64,000 nt of DNA from positions 1 to 64,000 of the forward strand of contig CBDDKU010000024.1 of NCBI GenBank assembly GCA_965230375.1, written 5' to 3'. Positions 1 to 8,496 of the stretch are shown piece by piece. Position numbers and translations under genes: made by a program. Origin of the DNA: CBDDKU01 sp965230375 (GTDB lineage Bacteria; Bacteroidota; Bacteroidia; Flavobacteriales_D; Cryomorphaceae). Under the pieces are notes generated by a model. That model searched no databases and was not told where the DNA came from. It was given only the letters and a program-made list of their open reading frames with translations. The stretch's first letter is position 1. Every line of letters starts with the position of its first letter.

Positions 1-2172
1 CTTGAATTGCTGCGTGACGACAATGACAATGTTGTCATCATTTGTTCGGTAGAAAACATGGACCCAATGGGGATCCAACACGGGCGACAGTATTACTGTG
101 GCCACCAGCCATGACATTGAGCGACCGCACTTATCAGCGTATGCGCGACATGGCCTTTAAAATGATGCGTTCGATCGGAAACTTTGCGGGTGGATGTAAC
201 GTCCAGTTTGCTGTGAGTCCAGACGAAAACGAAGATATTATTGCTATTGAGATCAACCCACGTGTGTCGCGCTCTTCAGCGTTGGCATCAAAAGCTACGG
301 GTTATCCAATCGCTAAGATTGCAGCTAAGCTCGCTATCGGATACAACCTCGATGAGCTGAAAAACCAGATTACCAAGACTACATCGGCTCTATTCGAACC
401 TACGCTCGACTACGTAATCGTTAAGATTCCACGTTGGAACTTCGATAAATTCAAAGGTTCAGACCGCGAGCTAGGACTTCAAAATGAAGTCGGTAGGAGA
501 AGTAATGGGAATCGGTCGCTCCTTCCAAGAAGCGCTACAAAAGGCTTGTCAATCGCTAGAAATCAAGCGAAACGGGCTAGGTGCTGACGGTAAGGAAGTA
601 ACTGATCAAGCAAAATTGTTGGATAGCCTCGAGCACCCGAGCTGGAACAGACTATTCCACGTTTACGACGCCATTAAGCTTGGTATCTCGTTCAAGACCA
701 TCCACGAGAAGACCAAAAATCGATTACTGGTTCTTGAAGCAGATCGAAGATTTGATCCACCTCGAAGGAAGAATCGAAGATTTCACCGTAGACAATATTC
801 CACGAGAATTGCTTTTCGAAGCCAAGCAAAAGGGATATGCTGACAGGCAGATCGCTCACCTGCTTCGTTGTTTGGAAAGTGCAGTTTTTTGCGAAACGGC
901 AGGAAATGGGAGTCAACCGGGTCTTTAAACTGGTTGATACATGTGCGGCTGAGTTCGAAGCACAAACGCCGTACTACTACAGTACCTTCGACGAAGAAAA
1001 CGAATCGGTAGTGACCGATAAGAAAAAAGTAGTTGTACTTGGATCGGGGCCTAACAGAATCGGTCAAGGTATTGAGTTTGACTACTGTTGTGTGCACGGT
1101 GTGATCGCCGCGAAAGAAGCGGGTTACGAAACCGTGATGATCAACTGTAATCCGGAAACCGTTTCAACCGACTTCGATACGGCTGACAAACTATACTTCG
1201 AGCCTGTTTTCTGGGAGCATATTTACGATATCATTCTCCACGAAAAACCAGTAGGAGTTATCGTGCAACTCGGAGGACAAACTGCATTGAAACTCGCCGA
1301 GAAATTGAGTCGCTACGGTATCCCAATCATGGGTACAAGCTACGAAGCGCTTGATCTCGCCGAAGATCGTGGAAGCTTCTCGACCCTTTTGAAGGAGAAC
1401 AATATTCCTTATCCAAAATTCGGAGTCGTCGACAATGCCGAACAGTCATTGGATCTGGCAGATGAGCTAGGCTTCCCACTCCTTGTGCGTCCAAGTTATG
1501 TACTTGGTGGGCAAGCGATGAAAATTGTCATCAATAAGGAAGAACTCGAAACGCACGTGGTGAACATTCACCGTCAGATGCCAGAGAATAAGATTCTTCT
1601 TGACCACTTCTTGAGTGGGGCCATTGAAGCAGAGGCCGATGCGATTTTGCGATGGCGAAGATGTGTACATTATCGGTATTATGCAGCACATTGAGCCTGC
1701 TGGTATTCACTCTGGAGACTCTTATGCTGTGCTTCCGCCTTACAATTTGGGCGACCTGATCGTGGAGCAAATCGAAGACATCACCAAGCGCATTGCCGTG
1801 GCTTTGAAAACCAAGGGGTTGATCAATATTCAGTTTGCCATCAAAGATGATGTTGTATACGTGATTGAAGCCAATCCAAGAGCTTCTCGGACAGTGCCGT
1901 TCATTGCCAAAGCATACGACGAGCCGTACGTAAAATACGCTACTAAAGTGATGTTGGGAGAAGCAAAAGTGAAAGACTTCGACTTCAAACCAAACAAGCA
2001 AGGATACGCCATCAAGATTCCGGTTTTCTCTTTTGAGAAATTCCCGAACGTAAATAAAGAGTTAGGACCTGAGATGAAATCGACTGGTGAAGCCATTCGG
2101 TTTATCGACAACCTGATGGACCCATTTTTCAGAAAGGTTCACAGCGAAAGGAACCTCTACTTGAGTAGATAA
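1..2172 (+). pseudogene. carB: carbamoyl-phosphate synthase large subunit, 5' end outside window, six +1 frameshifts
   Basis: The product makes carbamoyl phosphate from bicarbonate, ammonia (from the small subunit) and two ATP, for pyrimidine and arginine synthesis. The window opens inside the first ATP-grasp half (SVENMDPMGI, EINPRVSRSSALASKATGYP) and runs through the oligomerisation region (LVDTCAAEFEA) and the second half (GSGPNRIGQGIEFDYCCVHG, EANPRASRTVPFIAKA) to the stop. It cannot be read in one frame: single extra bases occur at 77-78, 104, 481-484, 715-719, 885-890 and 1645-1648. Removing them leaves 2166 bases, an exact 722 codons including the stop, with good family similarity throughout. 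The C-terminal allosteric domain is absent or very short, as in many Bacteroidota. Because the gene is normally needed for pyrimidines, sequence error is as likely as true decay. Identity is certain; functional state is not. Confidence 0.9.
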
Positions 2173-2176
2173 TTTG

Positions 2177-2213
2177 AAAAGGATTCTGGAGAAATTTCAG
2201 AATCCTTTTTTTC
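2177..2213 (+). terminator. intrinsic terminator after carB
   Basis: An 11-12 bp inverted repeat (AAAAGGATTCTG at 2177-2188 against CAGAATCCTTTTT at 2198-2210, 9-nt loop) is followed by a T-rich run. It sits 5 bases after the carB stop and is a textbook rho-independent terminator. Confidence 0.9.
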
Positions 2214-2284
2214 TTTTCAGATTCCACTGATTTACCTGTTCTCAAGAAGTTGTGATTTTTCATCCTTCAAAGCTGCTCAGAAGT

Positions 2285-2409
2285 GGTCAGTTCGAGTGAT
2301 TTACGACCTTGGGAGTGAATCGTATCGAGAACCATTAAGGTGAGCATGTTTCAAAATTACTTCTCGATACATTTTATCTTCGTTCCTCAGATAAAACACT
2401 CGAAGTGAC
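2285..2409. repeat. REP-like nested inverted repeat
   Basis: Two facing copies of a short unit lie in the gap after carB. TTCGAGTG at 2291-2298 matches CACTCGAA at 2397-2404, and GTATCGAGAA at 2322-2331 matches TTCTCGATAC at 2361-2370. The second unit also has its own hairpin, TTTTATC and GATAAAA, at about 2372-2396. The unit resembles the TTCGAG/CGAGAA palindromes scattered between genes in many Bacteroidota. A looser relative (TGTCATTTCGAA ... CGAGAGAATTTC) is visible near 5548-5584. No coding potential. Confidence 0.55.
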
Positions 2410-2562
2410 AGAACTGTAGTGTTTTAAGCGAGATGTTAGTTGGTCGGCTATTCACTCCTTTTTTCAATCTAATCGGTAAGCTTATGGGGAATCTAATTTT
2501 CTTTTTCAGATTCCGAGATATATGTAGAACTTTAACGTTCGAAACAAACTTATGCAGTAGGA
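2410..2562. other. intergenic stretch before the DUF4834 gene
   Basis: No gene is supported here. A perfect 7-bp inverted repeat, GGAATCT at 2488-2494 against AGATTCC at 2508-2514, lies about 50 bases before the next start codon without a T-run. It could be an operator or an mRNA hairpin; nothing else is recognisable. Confidence 0.3.
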
Positions 2563-2808
2563 ATGCTCAGAATCATATTCTTCCTTATAATTTTCTATTT
2601 TGTGTTTCGCTATTTGGGGCGTTTGTTCAACCCGCAGCGGCAACATTCTCGGCGTTCTGGGGCTGGTTCGCGTCAATCTGCTGATGACCGCTCACGAAGC
2701 GAAGGGGACGTACGAATTGAATATCCTTCCGATCAGCGAAGCGATAAGAAGAAATATAAAGAAGATGCACTCGGTGGCGAATATGTCGAGTTTGAAGAAG
2801 TCGATTAA
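2563..2808 (+). CDS. small membrane protein, DUF4834 type
   Basis: An 81-residue protein with one N-terminal membrane helix (about residues 3-20, very rich in Phe, Leu and Ile), then a charged, Gln/Ser/Arg-rich cytoplasmic-type tail and a conserved-looking C-terminal motif, GGEYVEFEEVD. This architecture is that of the DUF4834 family, found almost only in Bacteroidota, whose function is unknown. The stop is 9 bases before the start of the YfhO-type gene, so the two are probably co-transcribed. The overlapping frame at 2433-2684 lacks these features and was not called. The start at 2563 has a GGA-containing upstream sequence but no strong Shine-Dalgarno site, as is usual for the phylum. Confidence 0.75.
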   Translation: MLRIIFFLIIFYFVFRYLGRLFNPQRQHSRRSGAGSRQSADDRSRSEGDVRIEYPSDQRSDKKKYKEDALGGEYVEFEEVD

Positions 2809-2817
2809 TCCAATTCT

Positions 2818-5496
2818 ATGAAAGAAAAACTAAAACAATTCTTGCCGCATATCGCGGTGATCGGAATATTCATTGCACTCTGTGTAGCCTATTTTTACCC
2901 AGCATTCACAGGATATAAATTGGCTCAAAGCGATATCACCTTTTACCGTGGCATGTCGCAGGAAATAAGCGCCTTTAGGGCGGAGTTTGATCAGGAGCCC
3001 CTTTGGACCAACTCCATGTTTGGTGGAATGCCAGCTTATCAGATTTCTGTGAAGTATCCCGGTGATTTTCTCGGTGTGATCGATTCCATCATGACCCTTG
3101 GCCTGCCTAAACCGGCGGCTTACGTTTTTCTTTACTTCATCGGCTTTTACATCTTGCTGGTCACCTTGCGGCTGAAACCCACTTGGGCGGCAGTCGGGGC
3201 TATCGGATTTGGGCTTGCCAGTTACTACTTCGCCATACTCATCGCCGGTCACAACACCAAAGCACACGCCATTGGGTATCTGGCTCCTTTATTGGCTGGA
3301 ATTATTCTGACCTATCGGGGTAAGTACTTGTTGGGGGGAGCTATTACGGCACTTTTTATGGCTTTGGAAGTCGATAGTAATCACGTACAGATTACTTACT
3401 ACTTCGGTTTTCTTCTACTCTTCTATGGTATTGCCAAACTCGTGGAGTTTTCAAAGAAGGGAGAAACACCACATTTCCTGAGAGCGTCGGGTGTAATAGT
3501 AGGAGCTGTTCTAATCGGTGTGCTCGCCAATCTCAATATCCTTTGGAATACTTACGAATACGGTAAATACACCACGCGTGGTAAGTCTGAGCTTACTATT
3601 AAAGCTGACGGGTCTTCCAATATTGAAAACCAGACCGAAGGGCTCGATCGAGACTATGTAACCCAATGGAGTTACGGTATAGGTGAGAGTTTTTCTTACA
3701 TCATTCCCAATGTAAAAGGAGGGAAGTCGGGCGCTTTGATAGATCAAAGTATGCAAAGAGAAAACCCGGTATTGTACAATAAAATTGCATCGGGTTATCA
3801 GGCTACCCAGATTCTCCCTAATTCATATTGGGGCAATCAGCCGTATGTAGCTGGTTCTGTTTACTTCGGAGTGGTGGTCATGCTGCTCTTTATATTTGGG
3901 TTGTTCTTTGTGAAAGGCCCGATTAAGTGGGCGCTACTCGCTACTGTCTTATTGACGATGATGCTTTCATGGGGTAGCAACTTCATGGGCTTGACAAATT
4001 TCTTCCTAGACTATATCCCAGGGTATAATAAGTTTAGAGCGCCAACCATTATTCTGGCCATCACCAGCTTTGCTGTTTGTGTGCTCGCTTTCTTATTTCT
4101 GAAGCAGTTGCTTGAGAATCGAGAGAATTTTGTTGCGGAACAAAAGAAGTTTTTGATTGTGGGTGGTGGTAGCGCACTTCTACTCTTGTTGTTTTTGGCT
4201 GCACCAGATGTGTTTTTCGACTTCTTTAGCGATATCGAAAAATTGAACTTTAACTCATTACTAGCAACAGGAAGCAGTGTTCAGGTTTTAGACTACATGG
4301 AGACTATCAAAGAAATCAGAATTGAAGTTTTCAGGTCTGACACATCGAGAGCGCTGATATTTGTTTTAATTACAGTAGGACTTATCTGGCTTTTCTTGAA
4401 AAATCAGTTGAATCCAACTTCAATGGCTATCCTTTTAGGAGTAGTTATCATTACGGACATGGCTCCAATAGATTGGCGATATTTAAATTATAAGAAAGAA
4501 AAGGGACGATATGTTCAGTGGCAACCTGAAGCAATGTCTATTTCAGGCTACTCGGCATCAAAGGCTGATGAGTTTATCTTGGACATGGAATCAAGTCAGA
4601 ATCCAAGAGTGGCCGATGCCATAAAAGCTGCTGAAGAAGAATACAAGTCCGAACAGAAAGGCAAGAAGCGGAGAGGGGGTAAGGACGATCAGCTCAATGA
4701 CGCACGGTTTGCGGCCTTGCGCTTCAACACCAATTACCGCGTACTTCCATTGCAGGGTACCTTTCAGGATTCACGAGTGGCATACTTCCACAAATCAGTA
4801 GGTGGTTACCACGGTGCCAAGCTTCAGCGTATTCAAGAGTTCTACGATTTTCAGCTGACAAAGGATATTTCAGCTCTCATGCAAGCTCTACAGAATAATC
4901 CAACCATGGAGAGCATCCAAGGGGCTTTGAGCACAGCAAATGGATTGAATCTTTTAAATACGAAGTACGTGATTTACAACCCTGAAGCACCTGCCATTCA
5001 AAATTCTAACGCCATAGGAAGTGCTTGGTTTGTATCTGATTTGCTCGAAGCTGATAACGCCGACGAAGAGATTCAGATGATCAATAGTTTGGATATTCGC
5101 GGTGAAGCGGTTGTTGATAAACGCTTTGCCGATCAGATTTCAGGCTTCAATTACCAGGAAAGCGCTGACGCGGGAATTGCCGTTGTTGAGCACTTGCCGA
5201 ACTACATCAAGTACACCTACGAGTCGTCGGTTCCACAGGCAGCTATTTTCTCAGAGATCTATTACGAAGATGGATGGCGGGCGTACATAGACGGCGAGCC
5301 AGCCGATCACTTCAGGGCAAACTACGTACTACGTGGTATGATCATACCAGAGGGCACCCATGAAATCGAGTTTAAGTTTGAGCCGGTGACTTATGTGAGG
5401 GCATCTTCAATCAGTACGGTTATGCAAGTACTGTTGTTGGCTCTGTTGGTTTTTGCAGGGTATAAGAGCTTTAAAAATAAAGGGGTTCAAGAATAA
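2818..5496 (+). CDS. YfhO-family large integral membrane protein
   Basis: An 892-residue polytopic protein. The first ~470 residues hold about ten hydrophobic helices (first at ~12-30), with more helices near 515-560 and a last one at about 870-886. A large extracytoplasmic domain lies between, with a lysine-rich stretch at ~605-625 and a C-terminal region containing YYEDGWRAYIDGEPA (about 815-829), typical of Bacteroidota YfhO proteins. The family belongs to the GT-C-like multi-spanning glycosyltransferase or lipid-sugar processing group. In Firmicutes YfhO is linked to glycosylation of lipoteichoic acid; that role cannot simply be transferred to a Gram-negative. Pairing with DUF4834 is typical of flavobacteria. 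A role in envelope glycan assembly is an inference supported by the glycan genes that follow. Confidence 0.8.
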   Translation: MKEKLKQFLPHIAVIGIFIALCVAYFYPAFTGYKLAQSDITFYRGMSQEISAFRAEFDQEPLWTNSMFGGMPAYQISVKYPGDFLGVIDSIMTLGLPKPAAYVFLYFIGFYILLVTLRLKPTWAAVGAIGFGLASYYFAILIAGHNTKAHAIGYLAPLLAGIILTYRGKYLLGGAITALFMALEVDSNHVQITYYFGFLLLFYGIAKLVEFSKKGETPHFLRASGVIVGAVLIGVLANLNILWNTYEYGKYTTRGKSELTIKADGSSNIENQTEGLDRDYVTQWSYGIGESFSYIIPNVKGGKSGALIDQSMQRENPVLYNKIASGYQATQILPNSYWGNQPYVAGSVYFGVVVMLLFIFGLFFVKGPIKWALLATVLLTMMLSWGSNFMGLTNFFLDYIPGYNKFRAPTIILAITSFAVCVLAFLFLKQLLENRENFVAEQKKFLIVGGGSALLLLLFLAAPDVFFDFFSDIEKLNFNSLLATGSSVQVLDYMETIKEIRIEVFRSDTSRALIFVLITVGLIWLFLKNQLNPTSMAILLGVVIITDMAPIDWRYLNYKKEKGRYVQWQPEAMSISGYSASKADEFILDMESSQNPRVADAIKAAEEEYKSEQKGKKRRGGKDDQLNDARFAALRFNTNYRVLPLQGTFQDSRVAYFHKSVGGYHGAKLQRIQEFYDFQLTKDISALMQALQNNPTMESIQGALSTANGLNLLNTKYVIYNPEAPAIQNSNAIGSAWFVSDLLEADNADEEIQMINSLDIRGEAVVDKRFADQISGFNYQESADAGIAVVEHLPNYIKYTYESSVPQAAIFSEIYYEDGWRAYIDGEPADHFRANYVLRGMIIPEGTHEIEFKFEPVTYVRASSISTVMQVLLLALLVFAGYKSFKNKGVQE

Positions 5497-5736
5497 AAGT
5501 GGGGCATTCACAAGATAAGGTCTATGGAGCGCGTTTGTCTACTTGTCATTTCGAAATTACAGTTAGACTCCGAGAGAATTTCTGAAAAGCTTATTGTCCT
5601 GTAATGTTTTTGCTTTCTATGGCTTGACTTGACTTCGGATTTTTGTACTCTTGAAGTATTAATCGGATATGTCCTGTTTTTTGAGTGAATTGTCTTCACC
5701 AGGTGGAAATATCTGACGAAAAAAGATGCTGCGAAG

Positions 5737-6282
5737 ATGAATAAAGCTAAAGCCAAGAGAATAGAAAGGACTGTTGCCTTTGTGATTAAGAGTATTGGCG
5801 AGAACAAGCGCATTCTCGACTTGGGAGTGAAAAATGAGATGGGGAAAGCCTTGCAGAGTGCAGGGTTTGAAGTGATCAATACACAAGGTGAAGATCTAGA
5901 TGTTGACTTCCGAAAATACATCGATCAAGATGTGGACGCCATCACGTCCTTTCAAATATTTGAACACATGTTGGCCCCGTTTAATATCCTAAGGGAGATG
6001 AAAACCAAACAAATAGTCACTTCGGTTCCACTTAATATGTGGTTTGCCGAGGCGTACTGGCATCCAACGGATGTTTGGGATAGACACTATCATGATTTTG
6101 AGCCAAAGCAATTCGACATGTTGTTAGATCGAACGGGGTGGGAGATCATCGATAGTGACAAGTGGGAGAATGCAGGTCCAATTAATGGAATAAGACCACT
6201 GCTCAGGAGATTCGCAAAACGACACTATATAGTTCATGCTAAAAGAAAGGCCGACTATGTTGTGCCAGGACCTCCCAAGTAG
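5737..6282 (+). CDS. methyltransferase-like protein of unknown activity
   Basis: A 181-residue protein. RILDLGVKNEMGKALQSAG (about residues 26-44) occupies the place of SAM-binding motif I, followed by a plausible acidic end of strand 2 (NTQGEDLDVDF) and a DAITSFQIFEHM segment like motif IV of class I methyltransferases. The usual G-x-G-x-G loop is not intact, so activity is doubtful. The C-terminal third has WHPTDVWDRHYHDFEPKQF, typical of sugar or lipid methyltransferase-like proteins in glycan clusters. The reading frame stays open upstream to about 5689 (…RWKYLTKKDAAKM…) without an ATG, so the true start may be a rarer codon further 5'. It precedes two glycosyltransferases, so modification of a surface glycan is possible. 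Confidence 0.6.
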   Translation: MNKAKAKRIERTVAFVIKSIGENKRILDLGVKNEMGKALQSAGFEVINTQGEDLDVDFRKYIDQDVDAITSFQIFEHMLAPFNILREMKTKQIVTSVPLNMWFAEAYWHPTDVWDRHYHDFEPKQFDMLLDRTGWEIIDSDKWENAGPINGIRPLLRRFAKRHYIVHAKRKADYVVPGPPK

Positions 6283-6389
6283 CACTGGGAAAATCCTAAA
6301 TTGAAAGAATCCAATCTCTGTTTCATGAGGTGAAATGTCGTCAATACCACTTTCGGTATTAATTTCAGAGTGCAGATTGTCCAAAACAC

Positions 6390-7643
6390 ATGCTAAAAGC
6401 TCTCGTCATAACTTACTATTGGCCTCCATCAGGCGGGGCTGGGGTACAAAGGTGGTTGCAGTTCACAAAGCACTTAACTGAATTTGGAATTGAGCCAATT
6501 GTGCTTACAGTAGATGAAGGGAGCGCTACATATCCTCAATACGACGAGTCTTTAAAAGAAGAAGTGCCGAAATCGCTGAGGGTAATCAGGACGAAGTCAT
6601 TCGAACCTTTGAGCATATATGGAAGTCTAGTTGGTAAAGAGCGTGTCCCTTATGGTGGCTTCAGCAATAAAAAATCGAATAGTTCAATTTCGAAATTTCT
6701 ACGAGGAAATTTCTTTGTTCCGGACGCACGTCGAGGGTGGAATAATTTTGCCAAAAAAAGAGCAATTGAGCTCCTAAAAGATGAATCGATCGATCTAGTC
6801 ATCACGACTGGACCTCCGCACTCGACACATCTCATAGGTCTTCATCTGCAAAAACATACTGGTGTAAAGTGGGTAGCTGATTTACGTGACCCTTGGACAG
6901 ATATCTATTACAACAAAGAGTTGCATCGACTCGCCTTTGCTGAGAAATACGACAAGAATCTTGAAAAAAGGGTTTTGGCAAAGGCTGACTTATGTATTAC
7001 AGTGAGCAATGGTTTCCGCGATTTATTTAAGTCCAAAGTAGATAGAAGCTATCATGTAATTACCAACGGTTTTGAGAGAATTGTGACAGCTCAAAAAAAT
7101 GACGGGGAAGTTTTTTCCATTGCTTATATGGGCACTATCGCCGAGTCCTATAATCCATCAGCTCTCATCCAAGCGCTCGGAAATCTGCAAATTGATTTCG
7201 AATTTCTTGTTGCCGGAAACATAGCACCAAAAATCGAAAGTGAGATTTCAAATGCTACGTGGGCAGATAAATTGAACTATATCGGTTATGTTCAACATGA
7301 TCAGCTCATGTCTCGTATGTCAAATGCGGATATGTTGGTTTTAATCGTTCCCGAAGTTGAAAAAGCTGATGGAATTATCCCAGGAAAGCTATTTGAATAT
7401 TTGGCTTTGAGAAAGCCTATCCTAGCCATTTCAGAGAATTTAAATGGGGATGTGGCTAGAATTCTTCGAGAGACTCGTGCAGGGGTGTGCTATTCGAGGA
7501 AGGATCTGAATGGTATTTTAAAGTTTATCGAAGAAGTCGAGACTGGAAAGTTTATAGTTGCCGATTCTAAATTACTCGATAAATACTCCAGAAAGTCACT
7601 GACGCGAGAGTTGTCAACATGTTTGAAGGATTTGGTCGAATGA
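6390..7643 (+). CDS. glycosyltransferase, family 4 (GT-B fold)
   Basis: A 417-residue cytoplasmic or membrane-associated glycosyltransferase. The N-terminal half starts with YYWPPSGGAGVQRW (about 9-22), the usual glycine-rich acceptor-side loop of GT4 proteins. WVADLRDPWTDIYY and ITVSNGFRDLF sit near the domain border, and the C-terminal nucleotide-sugar domain has YMGTIAESYNP and the loop GIIPGKLFEYLALRKPI (about 328-344), which carries the conserved Glu that binds the donor. Retaining transfer of a sugar from a nucleotide donor onto a lipid-linked glycan is the expected reaction; the sugar cannot be told. The stop overlaps the start of the next gene (ATGA), so the two are translated together. 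Confidence 0.85.
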   Translation: MLKALVITYYWPPSGGAGVQRWLQFTKHLTEFGIEPIVLTVDEGSATYPQYDESLKEEVPKSLRVIRTKSFEPLSIYGSLVGKERVPYGGFSNKKSNSSISKFLRGNFFVPDARRGWNNFAKKRAIELLKDESIDLVITTGPPHSTHLIGLHLQKHTGVKWVADLRDPWTDIYYNKELHRLAFAEKYDKNLEKRVLAKADLCITVSNGFRDLFKSKVDRSYHVITNGFERIVTAQKNDGEVFSIAYMGTIAESYNPSALIQALGNLQIDFEFLVAGNIAPKIESEISNATWADKLNYIGYVQHDQLMSRMSNADMLVLIVPEVEKADGIIPGKLFEYLALRKPILAISENLNGDVARILRETRAGVCYSRKDLNGILKFIEEVETGKFIVADSKLLDKYSRKSLTRELSTCLKDLVE

Positions 7644-8485
7644 GAGTACTTATCGTTATTCCTGTTTATAATGAATCCGAAAGACTTCGGGTATGTCTTG
7701 ATTCGCTCATAGCCCAAACCCAACAGCCAGATAAACTAGTACTCGTTGACGATAACAGTACGGACGATAGTTTTGAAATTCTTCAAGAGTACAGTCGGAA
7801 ACTCGACTTTATTTCTGCCACCCAAACACAAGCTAGTCAAAAGCATCTCCCTGGGGGCAAGGTTGTACGCGCTTTCAATGTAGGGCTTGAAACCGTAGGA
7901 GATAAATTTGATGTGATTTGTAAGTTCGATGCTGATCTGGTATTTCCTCCAAACTATCTTGAAGCAGTGGTAGAGGAATTCTCCAGTCGCCCGTTCTTGG
8001 GAATATTTGGAGGAGTTTGCTTAATCCAAAGGGGAGACGACTGGATTGATGAAGTTGTGTCGGATCGCGATCACGTACGAGGTGCCTTGAAGGCGTATAG
8101 ACAGACATGCTTCGATCGAATGAACGGTCTACGAGTTGGTATGGGGTGGGATACAGTCGACGAGCTGCTTGCCGTTTACCATGGCTTCGAAGTAGATTGT
8201 GCATTCAGCTTAAAGGTCAAGCACCTGAAACCTACAGGTCGGAGTTACTCCAATAGAGCACTTAGCTTGAAAGGTGAGGCCATGTATAGAATGGGCTATG
8301 GAATAATTCTTACCACAATTGCGAGCACTAAGCTTTATTGGCCAAGAATTACTTCTGTGTTTACCATGCTGCGTGCATATTTGAGCATGTTATTTAAAGG
8401 CCGGAAGAAGTATGTAACACGAGAAGAAGAAAGGTTTATTAGATCGTACAGATGGAAACGGATATTTGCGAAAATCAAGCGCTAG
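7640..8485 (+). CDS. glycosyltransferase, family 2 (GT-A fold)
   Basis: A 281-residue GT2 enzyme. The ATG at 7640 overlaps the upstream stop and begins directly with VLIVIPVYNESERL, the conserved family start; a start at 7619 would only add seven residues inside the previous gene. LVLVDDNSTDDS forms the nucleotide-binding strand, and CKFDADLVFPPNYLE (about residues 93-107) carries the metal-binding DxD-type motif. The C-terminal part (about 218-255) is partly hydrophobic and may attach to the membrane. Expected role: inverting transfer of a sugar in surface polysaccharide synthesis, together with the GT4 enzyme upstream and the flippase that converges on it 11 bases downstream. Confidence 0.85.
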   Translation: MRVLIVIPVYNESERLRVCLDSLIAQTQQPDKLVLVDDNSTDDSFEILQEYSRKLDFISATQTQASQKHLPGGKVVRAFNVGLETVGDKFDVICKFDADLVFPPNYLEAVVEEFSSRPFLGIFGGVCLIQRGDDWIDEVVSDRDHVRGALKAYRQTCFDRMNGLRVGMGWDTVDELLAVYHGFEVDCAFSLKVKHLKPTGRSYSNRALSLKGEAMYRMGYGIILTTIASTKLYWPRITSVFTMLRAYLSMLFKGRKKYVTREEERFIRSYRWKRIFAKIKR

Positions 8486-8496
8486 CTTTATGCTAA

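Noticed and set aside
2213..2562. tRNA or small RNA gene in the first gap
   Set aside because: The GTTCGAGT sequence looks like a T-arm, but no acceptor stem, anticodon arm or CCA end can be formed; the repeat explains it better.
2433..2684. 83-residue hydrophobic frame before the DUF4834 gene
   Set aside because: It overlaps the DUF4834 gene in another frame and its hydrophobic look is explained by the shared AT-rich DNA.
5508..5921. Minus-strand 137-residue frame over the methyltransferase start
   Set aside because: It is antisense to a better supported gene and shows no domain, signal peptide or conserved motif.
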